Notes under the pieces: model-generated
What the model saw: only the letters and a program-made list of their open reading frames with translations
Database searches by the model: none
What the model was told of the DNA's origin: nothing
Shown: positions 9,512 to 17,793 of the stretch, in pieces
How positions within the stretch are numbered: position 1 is the first letter of the stretch
How the letters are laid out: each line of letters starts with the position of its first letter
Program-made: the position numbers and the translations under genes
DNA from: DASWUZ01 sp036401375
GTDB taxonomy: Bacteria; Acidobacteriota; Terriglobia; Terriglobales; Acidobacteriaceae
Direction: 5' to 3'
Assembly: GCA_036401375.1 (NCBI GenBank)
Contig: DASWVB010000030.1
Location: 7,969-71,968, forward strand
DNA: 64,000 nt

Positions 9512-9964
9512 ATGGGAATTTGCAAGCGCGATGAAGGCAAAAAGGTCAACTCCAACATCAACGTCACGCCCATGGTGGACGTGATGCTGGTGCTGCTGAT
9601 CATCTTCATGGTGATCACGCCCATGCTTCAAAACAAGGTCAACGTCGCGATGGCGGCGGTCGATAACCCGACCGCAATGCCGGATGCGGACAAGGAAGAC
9701 TCGCTGGTGATCGCGATCACCCGGGACAGCCGCGTCTACGTCGGGTCGGACGAGGTGGCGATGGATGCGCTGGCTGCCAAGGTGCGCGACAAGATCGGCG
9801 ACAAGGCGGACAAGCCTGTGTTCCTGCGGGCGGACGCGCGCGCCAAGTACGGCACGGTGACCGAGGCGATCGATAACGTTCGCGCCAGCGGCATCAGCGA
9901 AGTGGGCCTTCTGACTGAACAGCGTCAGGGTCCAGACGTTCGCCTCAAGGCGCGCGGGATGTAG
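9512..9964 (+). CDS. exbD: ExbD/TolR biopolymer transport protein (copy 1)
   Basis: 150 residues, ATG at 9512 after GGGAG. The N-terminus has the diagnostic NINVTPMVDVMLVLLIIFMV, in which the membrane helix (about residues 23-41) carries the proton-accepting Asp24. The periplasmic domain ends in VRASGISEVGLLTEQ, the conserved ExbD fold end. It follows exbB by 205 nt and precedes a second exbD. The periplasmic part is Asp/Lys/Ala-rich and differs clearly from copy 2, so the two are not a recent duplication. Confidence 0.94.
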   Translation: MGICKRDEGKKVNSNINVTPMVDVMLVLLIIFMVITPMLQNKVNVAMAAVDNPTAMPDADKEDSLVIAITRDSRVYVGSDEVAMDALAAKVRDKIGDKADKPVFLRADARAKYGTVTEAIDNVRASGISEVGLLTEQRQGPDVRLKARGM

Positions 9965-10055
9965 CAAAGTGTGCGCGCTGGAGTCGCCGGCGCGCTGTGA
10001 TTGACCTGTCAGTCGAGAGGCGAAAGCTACCAATTAAGAATTGAGGATCTGACTT

Positions 10056-10493
10056 ATGGCAATGGGAAGTAGTGGACCGGGCGGGCTCTCCTCAGACATC
10101 AACGTAACCCCGCTGATCGATGTGCTGCTGGTACTGCTGATCATCTTCATGGTGATCGTGCCGGTGACGCCGAAGGGACTCGATGCGCTGGTGCCCCAGC
10201 CGCCCAAGCACCCTCAGAACGATCCCGACACCCGAACGATCGTGGTGCAGGTGATTCATCGGCCGGGCGGCGGAACACCTGGATACAAGATCAACCAGGA
10301 CGATGTCGCGACCCAGGCTGACCTGCTCTCTCGGCTCACCACCATCTTTGCGACGCGCGCAGAGCGGGTGATGTTTGTGAAGGGCGATGACGACCTCAAC
10401 TTCGCCGACGTGGCGACGGTGATCGACATTGGGCACTCGGCCAACGTAGACCACATCGGGCTGATCACCCCCAAGATTGCGCAGGGGCAGTAG
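10056..10493 (+). CDS. exbD: ExbD/TolR biopolymer transport protein (copy 2)
   Basis: 145 residues, ATG at 10056 with GAGGA about 10 nt upstream. It has the same opening as copy 1 (INVTPLIDVLLVLLIIFMV, Asp at about residue 23) but a different periplasmic domain, Pro-rich at residues 50-60. It ends with NVDHIGLITPK. Two ExbD paralogues per ExbB in one operon are known in several phyla and may assemble as a heterodimer in the ExbB ring; that pairing is inference here. Intergenic spacing of 91 nt to copy 1 is consistent with one operon. Confidence 0.94.
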   Translation: MAMGSSGPGGLSSDINVTPLIDVLLVLLIIFMVIVPVTPKGLDALVPQPPKHPQNDPDTRTIVVQVIHRPGGGTPGYKINQDDVATQADLLSRLTTIFATRAERVMFVKGDDDLNFADVATVIDIGHSANVDHIGLITPKIAQGQ

Positions 10494-10631
10494 CATCGCC
10501 GAGGCTCTTGCCGAGGCTCAAGAGACGTGTCAACCGTAAGGATCAGCGATAGAGTTCTGCAAGGAAGCAAGTAGCAGGCCAGGCCAGCTTGGCATCAAGT
10601 TACCCTGGCATTCAAGGAGATAGAGAGCAGA

Positions 10632-11465
10632 ATGAATCGACTTGCGCGTTTATCGGTGCTCGCGGCCGCGACACTCTCCGTGATCGTTCCGATCACCGGC
10701 TGCAAATCCCTGCAAGCCCGCGATCAGTTGAACAAGGGAGTAAGGGCCTATAAGAGCCAGCGGTACGAAGAGGCCATCGAACACTTCCAGCAGGCCGTGA
10801 ATCTCGATCCCAGCCTGCCCATGACCAACACCTACCTGGCTACGGCGTATGCGCAGCAGGTCGTCGCGGGCGCCGATACTCCTGAGAACCTTCGCAGCGC
10901 TGAGCTGGCAATCAACGGCTATCAGAAAGTGCTGACAGAGAAGCCGAAGGACATCAACAGCCTCAAGGGCATCGCGGCCATGTACATGAATACCAACCGT
11001 TATGACGAGGCCAAGCTTTGGCAGAAGAAGGTCATCGACGCCGATCCGACCGACGCAGATGCCGCCTACACGGTCGGGGTGATCGACTGGACCCTGGCCC
11101 GCAAGAATGCAGTAAAAGACCTGGCGGCTGCAGGGCTGCAGGACATGAGCGACGGCAATCCAAAGGCGCCCAAGCCGGTCTGCCAGAAGATCGTTGAGGA
11201 CAACACGCCCCTGGTTGACGAAGGGCTGCAGTACCTGAACAAGGCAGTCGATATCCGCAACAACTACGACGCAGCAATGGCGTACATCAACCTGCTCTAC
11301 CGCCGCAAGGCTGACCTCGAGTGCGGCAACGATCCAGCCCGCAAGTCTGACCTCGCGCAGGCTGATAGCTGGCTGGCCAAGGCCATGGGCACTCGCAAGG
11401 CCAACGACGAGAAGAAGGCGCAGACCGGCGGCATCGTGCTCGATACCAACGGCAACTCGCAGTAG
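10632..11465 (+). CDS. TPR-repeat lipoprotein
   Basis: 277 residues, ATG at 10632 with an AAGGAGATAGAGAG region upstream. The lipoprotein signal peptide ends in the lipobox ITGC at about residues 21-24. TPR units follow, for example YKSQRYEEAIEHFQQAV at about residues 39-55, and further units at about 85-150 and 190-225. TPR domains are protein-interaction scaffolds. The position directly behind TonB-ExbB-ExbD-ExbD, before a strong terminator, suggests it belongs to that operon and may help organise the complex at the periplasmic face. That role is inference. Confidence 0.88.
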   Translation: MNRLARLSVLAAATLSVIVPITGCKSLQARDQLNKGVRAYKSQRYEEAIEHFQQAVNLDPSLPMTNTYLATAYAQQVVAGADTPENLRSAELAINGYQKVLTEKPKDINSLKGIAAMYMNTNRYDEAKLWQKKVIDADPTDADAAYTVGVIDWTLARKNAVKDLAAAGLQDMSDGNPKAPKPVCQKIVEDNTPLVDEGLQYLNKAVDIRNNYDAAMAYINLLYRRKADLECGNDPARKSDLAQADSWLAKAMGTRKANDEKKAQTGGIVLDTNGNSQ

Positions 11466-11482
11466 CGTTTGAAGCGGCCAGA

Positions 11483-11523
11483 TGAGGAGGGGCCCAGGCT
11501 TGCCTGGGCCCCCTCCTTTTTGT
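11483..11523 (+). terminator. rho-independent terminator after the Ton operon
   Basis: AGGAGGGGCCCAGGC and GCCTGGGCCCCCTCCT form a 15-bp GC-rich stem with one bulged C and a very short loop, followed by TTTTT. It begins about 18 nt after the TPR gene stop and should end the tonB-exbB-exbD-exbD-TPR transcript. Confidence 0.93.
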
Positions 11524-11569
11524 GTCTTGAGGTTGCCAGACTGCAGCTCTGCAGGTGCGGTTCTGGCGG

Positions 11570-11619
11570 TTGCGGGTTGCAGTTGCGGGTCGCAGTTGCG
11601 GGTTGCAGTTGCGGGTTAT
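11570..11619 (+). repeat. four-copy 13-bp direct tandem repeat
   Basis: The unit TTGCGGGTTGCAG occurs at 11570, 11583 (one T to C change), 11596 and, incomplete, 11609. It sits in non-coding DNA between the Ton operon terminator and the sugar transferase. The rest of 11524-11825 holds no gene I can support. Confidence 0.85.
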
Positions 11620-11826
11620 GCTCGGCGGCTGCCCGGCCGGTTTGCGGCTCCGCTTTGCCGGATGGATTGGGGGGTGGGACCCAATGCAACCTCCCACATC
11701 TGCTCAGGAGCCAAGGTGAGGGCAGTTTTTCTGGTTTGCTTGGAGTGCTTTACTGCGGCAGGCGGGAGCCCGATCACCCGAGGGGGAGTTGTGCGGACCT
11801 CAGGGCGTGAGTTGCGTCTGATCGAT

Positions 11827-11861
11827 CCCACTCATGCGCGGTGGAGGTGCGCATGAATGGG
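11827..11861. other. 13-bp inverted repeat (hairpin)
   Basis: CCCACTCATGCGC at 11827-11839 pairs with GCGCATGAATGGG at 11849-11861 with one mismatch and a 9-nt loop. It lies 65 nt past the stop of the minus-strand sugar transferase gene. No T-tract follows on either strand, so it could be a transcript-end hairpin or a protein site; I cannot decide. Confidence 0.5.
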
Positions 11862-11925
11862 GCACCCGTCGTTGAGTTCGAGACTGCATGCCGAAGCGGC
11901 GACTGTAGAGGACGCCGTTGCGCTA

Positions 11926-12822
11926 CTACATATCGAGCGACTCAAGGATGTCGAGCGACTGCAGGTCGAGGCTGTGCAGTTCAGGCCGCTCGACACCGAA
12001 TGCTTCCTTCCAGCGTGCCGGCAGCAGGCAGGCCGCTGCAGTCTTGACCAGCAGGGAGAGGTCCGAGCCCAGGGTCGCCGACTCCATGTACTCGGAGTCC
12101 AGTCGCGTCTTCATCGGCTTGATCATGCGGGAGTAGAGCAGGTCCAGATCGCCATGGGGTACGTGTCGCAGCATCTGCTCCTCGCAGCGGAAGGCGAGGG
12201 TTGCGGCCCCAGTGATTCCGGGGCGGAAGGGCATGTGCATGCCTTCGTGCTGGGCAAGCTTTGGCCGCGGCCCGACCAGGCTCATGTCGCCCCGCAGCAC
12301 ATTGTAGAACTGGGGGAGCTCATCGAGTTTGTAGCGGCGCAGCCACTTGCCAATGGGAGTGATGCGGACGTCGCCACACTGGGTGACAGCAGGGCCGCGG
12401 TGCTGGGGAGCACAGTGCATGGTACGAAACTTGTAGATGGGAAAGAGCTGACCGAAGCGGCCGACCCGCCGCTGCACAAACAGGATTGGTCCGGCCGAGC
12501 TGCGCGCCACGAGCAATCCAACCACGACGAAGACAGGCGAGAGCAGCAGCAGGGCTATGGCGGAGAGGATGACATCCATGCATCGTTTGCCGGCCGAGAC
12601 GTTCCAGCGGCTGGTGGGCGCGGTGGGGGCCGGCGGCACCAGGGTGATCTGCGGGACAGGAACCGAATAGAAGACCGGCCCGCGATCGAGGCCGTGGTCG
12701 GCGGCCAGGTCGGCGTCCAGGTCGGCGGCGAGGTCGACTTCTGGGGCTAATGCTGCATTCTCACCCGCGCGGGACCTCATGCGGGGGTACCGATTTCGAC
12801 TCGAATCGAGACCATGGCGCAC
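11926..12822 (-). CDS. bacterial sugar transferase (undecaprenyl-phosphate sugar phosphotransferase)
   Basis: Transfers a sugar-1-phosphate to undecaprenyl phosphate, the first step of many polysaccharides. It is the short, single-membrane-segment form (298 residues): an Asp/Ala-rich N-terminal extension (about 30-45), then KRCMDVILSAIALLLLSPVF at about residues 80-99, the membrane-inserted helix. The catalytic core has FVQRRVGRFGQLFPIYKFRTM and LDELPQFYNVLRGDMSLVGPRP. The start is uncertain: GTG at 12822 or ATG at 12780. There is no polysaccharide gene cluster around it, which is unusual for this family. A C-terminal tail of about 60 residues follows the conserved core. Confidence 0.9.
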   Translation of the reverse strand: MRHGLDSSRNRYPRMRSRAGENAALAPEVDLAADLDADLAADHGLDRGPVFYSVPVPQITLVPPAPTAPTSRWNVSAGKRCMDVILSAIALLLLSPVFVVVGLLVARSSAGPILFVQRRVGRFGQLFPIYKFRTMHCAPQHRGPAVTQCGDVRITPIGKWLRRYKLDELPQFYNVLRGDMSLVGPRPKLAQHEGMHMPFRPGITGAATLAFRCEEQMLRHVPHGDLDLLYSRMIKPMKTRLDSEYMESATLGSDLSLLVKTAAACLLPARWKEAFGVERPELHSLDLQSLDILESLDM

Positions 12823-13139
12823 CGAGCTTTGCCTAACCGGTTGCGTGGGCCGAGCTCTGACGCGTCGAGGGTGAAAGAAAGATTTGGATCAGGGCCGGAA
12901 CCGGGCGCCGCGAGTGAACTGGCGGCGCAGATCGCGGCCAAGCTCCCGGTGGGGAGGGCCAGAGATCCAGACTGGGGAAGCTGCAAAGTGGTGCAATATA
13001 TAAAAACAGGGCTCTTGATTCTGTGTAGCATCAGTACAGATAAAGGGGTTTGCACTATTTCCTCTTCGGCAAGCCGGCTCCCAAACTTGAGCGCGTCTTT
13101 TGTTCCGAAGTGTCATAGCCTTTCGAACTTAAGCCTCTT
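12823..13139. other. non-coding stretch upstream of the sugar transferase
   Basis: About 317 nt that are distinctly more AT-rich than the neighbours, especially 12990-13060. On the minus strand it contains TATATT- and TTTATC-like hexamers that may hold the sugar transferase promoter, but no clear -35/-10 pair can be fixed. No gene is supported. Confidence 0.5.
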
Positions 13140-13952
13140 CTACTCCGCGGATGCCCCGCCGGATTCTACCAGTTCGGGTTGTGTGACTGTGGCTCTGCGC
13201 TTGCGCGTCTTCTTGACCGGTACAACCACCGGGGCCGGAGGCGGTTCAAGCGACGCATCGTAGTATTGCAGGCGGCCGCAGCTCTCGCATGTGAGCAGCA
13301 TGCCGCTTCTTACCTGGTTCCAGACGTGCGGCCGCAGATACATCTGGCAGGCCAGGCAGCGCTGCCCCTGGACCCGGGTCAGGCCGGTCTTGCGCGAAGA
13401 GGATGCGATGCGGTCATAGTTGGCCAGTATGGCCGGATCAACGCCCTTGCGGTGCTCCAGGCGCTCCGCATTCAGCCGGTCGATCTGGGCCTGCTGTTCG
13501 GCAGCAGCGGCCCTCGCGCGCTCCTTTTCGGCCTCGACCAGCAGCCCCTGGGCTGCCAACTCCTTCTCCGCCTCCGAGCGCTGGCGTTCGAGGGCCTCGG
13601 TCCGCTCCATGCTGGCCATCGAGGTCTCTTCCAGCTTCCGAATCTCTCCCTCTGCAAACTCGGTCTCGTGCTGCAGGGCATGGTATTGCTCGTTGTTTTT
13701 GACATCGTTGCTCTGCTCGCGGTACTTGAGCAGCTTCTGCTGAAAGTCTTTCTGGTCGCTGTCGAGCCGGCGGCGGCGGGCTTCCTCAGCAATCATCTCC
13801 TTCAAAACCTTGCCCTGCGCCTGCTTCTGCTCTTGCTGCTTCTCTTCAAGTGCGGCGAGGTGGGCGGGAAGGGAGGAGATAGACTCACGAAGCCTTGCGA
13901 TCTTGTGGTCAACCTGCTGCAGACGAATTAGGTGGTCCAGTCCAGCATCCAT
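13140..13952 (-). CDS. coiled-coil protein with C4 zinc ribbon (CT398/DUF164-like)
   Basis: 270 residues, ATG at 13952. Residues about 8-170 form an almost continuous charged coiled coil (Glu, Gln, Lys, Arg rich, heptad-like). A C4 zinc ribbon follows, with Cys199/Cys202 (CLAC) and Cys222/Cys225 (CESC) around YLRPHVWNQVRSG. The tail is basic and Pro-rich (VKKTRKRRA). The architecture matches the zinc-ribbon family typified by Chlamydia CT398, suspected to act in nucleic-acid or protein interaction; its function is not established. It is cytoplasmic (no signal). It is divergent from the S9 peptidase gene, with 150 nt between them. Confidence 0.85.
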   Translation of the reverse strand: MDAGLDHLIRLQQVDHKIARLRESISSLPAHLAALEEKQQEQKQAQGKVLKEMIAEEARRRRLDSDQKDFQQKLLKYREQSNDVKNNEQYHALQHETEFAEGEIRKLEETSMASMERTEALERQRSEAEKELAAQGLLVEAEKERARAAAAEQQAQIDRLNAERLEHRKGVDPAILANYDRIASSSRKTGLTRVQGQRCLACQMYLRPHVWNQVRSGMLLTCESCGRLQYYDASLEPPPAPVVVPVKKTRKRRATVTQPELVESGGASAE

Positions 13953-14102
13953 TGGGGTTATCCAAGCTTACCATCCGCAGGTGAGATACGTCGCGCCGGC
14001 GGGGAGTGCAGCGGGATCAACACGCCCGCATCGTCCCGGCGAGGGAGCTGAGATACACTGCATGCTCAGCACCGCACGAGAGAGAGCCCGGGGCACAGCT
14101 TC

Positions 14103-16415
14103 TTGAATCGATCCATCGCACACCATCTCAGCCAGCGCCCCGCGCTGCGCGTCGCCGCTGCCGCCTCGTCTCTTCTTTTCGCCGGCCTTGCAGCGGGTTC
14201 GGATGCTCCTGCCGCGCAGCCTCTCGCCGCGCCGGCTGCGGGGTTGACGGTCGAGTCCATCTACGCGCACGGCAGCCTGACCGGCGAGCCACCCGGAGAC
14301 TTTGCCTGGTCCCCCGACTCAAACCACGTTCTCTATCGATCGAGCAACGGAGATGTCTTCAGCGTGGATCGCGAGGGTGTCGTCAGACTCTTCATCAGCC
14401 ATCTGCGCATCAGTGTGCTCACCAGCGCGCCTGCCACGGAGAGGGACCGCGACCACCGCGCGCGCTACGGGCAGCTGCCCTACATCTGGGGTCCCGATTC
14501 TGAACACCTGCTGCTGGATACGGCGGGGGACATCGTGGTCTACTCCCCGAGGACGGGCACCGGCGTCCAGGTGGCGTCGACGGGGATGGGCAGCGGAGAC
14601 GATCCGAAGTTCTCTCCCAACGGCTCCTACGTCTCGTACGTGAAGGACCACAACCTCTTTCTGCGGCGCCTGCGCTCGGGGGGTGAGGAGGTGGCGCTGA
14701 CCAGGGTCCGCGACGGCTCCCGTAACGCGACCGTCGACCCGGCCCGCCTGGTGCTTAACGGCGAGGTCGACTGGGTCTATGAGGAAGAGCTGAACGTGCG
14801 CAGCAACTACTACTGGTCGCCGGACTCGGGGCACATCGCCTTCCTCGAGATGGACGAGAGCCTCGTCCCCGAGTACCCCATTGCGGACTGGATCCCGATC
14901 CACACGGCGGTCGATCGGCAGCGATATCCGCAGCCCGGCGATCCCAACCCTGCTGTCCGCCTGGGAGTGGTGACCAACACCGGCAGCAAGACGGTATGGG
15001 TCAAGCTGCCCGGCGATCGCGGCAACGACTACATTCCCCGCTTCGGCTGGATCAACCCCAGGGTGCTCTGGGTGGAGACCCTGAGCCGCGATCAGAAGCA
15101 CCTGAACCTCTACTTCGCCGATGCGCAGACGGGGGAGAGCCGGCTGGCGCTGGCGCAGACGGAGGAGAAGTTCTTCACCACCACCTACGACGTTGACTTC
15201 ACCGCCTCGGACTTCTACCTGAGCAGCTGGAGGGACGGTCATACGCATATCTACCGGTACAGCTTCAACGCGGGAAACCCCATGTCGGGGGACGCGGTCC
15301 TGAGGCAGCAGGTCACCAGCGGCCCCTACGAGGTGAGGGAGATCGCGGCGATCGACGAGCCCTCCGAGACCATCTACTACACGTCGAACGAGGACGACCC
15401 CCTCGGTCAGCAGCTCTGGGCGGTGCAGACAGACGGCACCGGCAAGCACCGGATCTCCAAGCCGGGCGGCTTTCACAGCGTGACCTTTGCGAGCGAGGGC
15501 GGCCTCTATCTGGACGAGTATTCTGACGCGAAGACGCCGCCGACGATCAGCTTCTGTCACAAGTCCGATTGCAAGGTGCTGTGGTCATCTACGCCTCTGA
15601 GCTTTGAGCTCACGCCGCTCGAACGCCTCGTGCTCAAGGACGGAGCCGGTACCGGAACCCTCTTCGGATCGCTGCTGCTGCCTGCAAACAGCTCCGCACC
15701 GGCGAGCGTGCCGCTGATCGTGAACCCTTACGGCGGTCCCGGTGCGCAGGGCGTCCGGGACGAGTGGGGCAAATCGGGGCGGCTGTTTGACGAACTGCTG
15801 GCGCAGAGGGGCTACGCCGTGCTGCACGTCGATAACCGGGGGATGGCGGGCCGCGGCCGCGACTTCGAGCAGAGCGCGTATCGCGACTTCGGGCCGGTAC
15901 AGCTGGCCGATCAGTTGGCGGCGGTCGACCAGGTTCTGGCGAAGTATCCGCAGCTCGACCGAATCCGCCTGGGCTGGTGGGGCTGGAGCTGGGGCGGGAC
16001 CTTTACCCTCTATGCGATGAGCCACTCCGAGCGCTTTCGCGCAGGAGTAGCCGGGGCGCCGGTGACCGACTGGCGCAACTACGACTCCATCTATACGGAG
16101 CGCTACCTCGGCCTGCCGGGCGCCAACGCCGATGTCTATCGCGACGATTCGGTGATCAACACGGCTGCCGATCTTAAGGGGCGGCTGCTGCTGCTGCACG
16201 GCACCGGCGACGACAACGTGCACCTGGGCAATTCAGTGCAGTACATTCAGCAGCTGATCGACGCGGGTATCCCGTATGACTTTCAGATCTTCCCGCGCAA
16301 GACGCACTCGGCCAGCGGAGCCGAGACCCAGTTCCACTTCCACGCGCGGATGCTGGAGCACTTCGATCGCTACTTGAAGCCCGACCGCATTAGCACTGGT
16401 CAGTCATCGCAGTAG
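14103..16415 (+). CDS. exported S9 family prolyl oligopeptidase / dipeptidyl-peptidase IV-like
   Basis: 770 residues from the TTG at 14103. A signal peptide covers roughly residues 1-31. The N-terminal DPP-IV beta-propeller (about 45-530) contains DWVYEEEL, the conserved Glu-Glu pair that binds the substrate N-terminus in DPP-IV. The alpha/beta hydrolase domain (about 540-770) carries Ser629 in GWSWGG, Asp703/704 in HGTGDDNVH and the catalytic His in the KTHSASG segment. DPP-IV enzymes release X-Pro dipeptides. The gene is convergent with the peroxiredoxin gene. The start is not backed by a clear Shine-Dalgarno. Confidence 0.93.
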   Translation: MNRSIAHHLSQRPALRVAAAASSLLFAGLAAGSDAPAAQPLAAPAAGLTVESIYAHGSLTGEPPGDFAWSPDSNHVLYRSSNGDVFSVDREGVVRLFISHLRISVLTSAPATERDRDHRARYGQLPYIWGPDSEHLLLDTAGDIVVYSPRTGTGVQVASTGMGSGDDPKFSPNGSYVSYVKDHNLFLRRLRSGGEEVALTRVRDGSRNATVDPARLVLNGEVDWVYEEELNVRSNYYWSPDSGHIAFLEMDESLVPEYPIADWIPIHTAVDRQRYPQPGDPNPAVRLGVVTNTGSKTVWVKLPGDRGNDYIPRFGWINPRVLWVETLSRDQKHLNLYFADAQTGESRLALAQTEEKFFTTTYDVDFTASDFYLSSWRDGHTHIYRYSFNAGNPMSGDAVLRQQVTSGPYEVREIAAIDEPSETIYYTSNEDDPLGQQLWAVQTDGTGKHRISKPGGFHSVTFASEGGLYLDEYSDAKTPPTISFCHKSDCKVLWSSTPLSFELTPLERLVLKDGAGTGTLFGSLLLPANSSAPASVPLIVNPYGGPGAQGVRDEWGKSGRLFDELLAQRGYAVLHVDNRGMAGRGRDFEQSAYRDFGPVQLADQLAAVDQVLAKYPQLDRIRLGWWGWSWGGTFTLYAMSHSERFRAGVAGAPVTDWRNYDSIYTERYLGLPGANADVYRDDSVINTAADLKGRLLLLHGTGDDNVHLGNSVQYIQQLIDAGIPYDFQIFPRKTHSASGAETQFHFHARMLEHFDRYLKPDRISTGQSSQ

Positions 16416-16466
16416 GTGGTTCGCGAGGCCGCCGCGAGTGACAGCGGCCTGCTGCGATCTGGCCGG

Positions 16467-17129
16467 CTACTGAGGCTGCGCGACGATCCTGAGGTAGGGC
16501 TTGACGGTTTTGTAGCCCTGGGGGTATTTCTCCTTCGCCTCGGCATCGGAGACGCTGCCGGCAATGATGACATCGTCGCCGTACTTCCAGTTGGCCGGGG
16601 TGGCTACCTTGTGCTTCGCAGTGAGCTGCATGGAGTCGAGCACCCGCAGAATCTCGTCGAAGTTGCGGCCGGTGGTCATCGGGTAGCTGAGCTGCAGCTT
16701 AATCTTCTTGTCCGGCCCGATCACAAACACGGTGCGGACGGTGGCGTTGGCTGCGGCGGTGCGTCCGTCGGCGGTGTCTCCCGAATCGGCGGGCAGCATG
16801 TTGTAGAGCTTCGCGATCTTGAGCTCCGGATCCCCGATCATGGGGTAGTTGACCTTGTGTCCCTGGGTCTCTTCGATGTCGGCGGCCCACCGGCTGTGGC
16901 TGCTGACCGGGTCGACGCTCAGGCCGATGATCCTGGCGCCGCGGCGGGCGAACTCGGGCTCGAGGCCGGCCATCGTGCCGAGCTCGGTGGTGCAGACCGG
17001 GGTGAAGTCCTTGGGGTGCGAGAAGAGTACGGCCCAGCTATCGCCGATCCACTGATGAAAGTCGATGGTGCCGTGGGTAGTCTCGGCGGTAAAGTTGGGT
17101 GCTTCGTCATTGATGCGCAGTAACGACAT
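16467..17129 (-). CDS. peroxiredoxin, 1-Cys Prx6 type
   Basis: Reduces hydrogen peroxide and organic hydroperoxides in the cytoplasm. 220 residues, which is Prx6 length rather than AhpC length. The peroxidatic Cys46 lies in HPKDFTPVCTTE, the Prx6 version of the active site. The Prx6 C-terminal domain is present (NWKYGDDVIIAG ... YLRIV). No Cys occurs in the C-terminal half, consistent with a 1-Cys mechanism. ATG at 17129. It shares a terminator-free 51-nt gap with the convergent S9 peptidase gene. Confidence 0.95.
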   Translation of the reverse strand: MSLLRINDEAPNFTAETTHGTIDFHQWIGDSWAVLFSHPKDFTPVCTTELGTMAGLEPEFARRGARIIGLSVDPVSSHSRWAADIEETQGHKVNYPMIGDPELKIAKLYNMLPADSGDTADGRTAAANATVRTVFVIGPDKKIKLQLSYPMTTGRNFDEILRVLDSMQLTAKHKVATPANWKYGDDVIIAGSVSDAEAKEKYPQGYKTVKPYLRIVAQPQ

Positions 17130-17451
17130 GCTGTTGATTAGCTCCTTCTGAGAGTTGGGTCCCCTGAACGAGGGTGCGGCGAGACGCCGGTAGACCAGCT
17201 TAGTCAGTCTAAATTACCTGTTCCCCGCCCGCGATCGCATTTGCCTTGAGCAGTGTTCGCGCGGCTTCTGCAGCGCAAGGCAACGACGCCGGCAGCGAAT
17301 GCGGTGTGAAGCGGCAAGAGCGCGTGACCTTGCTGCGGCTGCGGGGACGCTAAGACGCGGCCCCGGTCGAAATACTCTGAGATTTGAGAGTCCGATAGAC
17401 TGGATGCGGCGGGCCGACGCAGGGTGTCGCAGCCAGCCGGCCGAGGGTAGC
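17130..17451. other. non-coding stretch between divergent genes
   Basis: About 320 nt separating the peroxiredoxin start and the CPXCG gene start. It must hold both upstream regions, but I see no convincing promoter pair or RNA gene in it. Confidence 0.5.
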
Positions 17452-17640
17452 ATGCCGTTCACTGCTGGCTTTCAGTGTGCAGGCTGTGGGGAGTGGAATG
17501 AGACGGTTGTCGATGAGTCTGCGGGGCACAGGCAGTCGTATGTCGAGGATTGCCAGGTGTGCTGCAAACCCAACGTGCTCAGCGTGGCGTGGGACCGCTC
17601 CGCGGGCGAGTATGGCATTCGCGCGGAGCTCGAGAGCTGA
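17452..17640 (+). CDS. CPXCG-motif cysteine-rich small protein
   Basis: 62 residues, ATG at 17452 with GAGGG 5 nt upstream. Two Cys pairs are present, CAGC at about residues 9-12 and CQVCC at about 34-38, spaced by DESAGHRQSYVED. This matches the CPXCG family pattern (F-x-C-x-x-C-G ... S-x-G-x-x-Q-x-Y-x-E-D-C), although the first motif here reads CAGC rather than CPxC. It probably binds a metal, most likely zinc. The function of the family is unknown. It lies 153 nt upstream of bamA, which has its own promoter. Confidence 0.85.
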   Translation: MPFTAGFQCAGCGEWNETVVDESAGHRQSYVEDCQVCCKPNVLSVAWDRSAGEYGIRAELES

Positions 17641-17739
17641 CCGCGTGCTCCTGCTGCCGGGCGCGCTGACTGCCGCGGGTGACAGACGGCCTGCCAGCCA
17701 TGTCGAATGCAAGTGAACCCGCACAAGACGCGCCGGCAG

Positions 17740-17769
17740 TTGGGGACAGCCCCCTCCGTCACATATAAT
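17740..17769 (+). promoter_or_regulatory. sigma70-type promoter of bamA
   Basis: TTGGGG (17740-17745) and a consensus TATAAT (17764-17769) are 18 nt apart. The predicted start site near 17776 gives a very short leader to the ATG at 17794. Confidence 0.75.
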
Positions 17770-17793
17770 CGGCTTTTCCACTTGCAGCATTCG

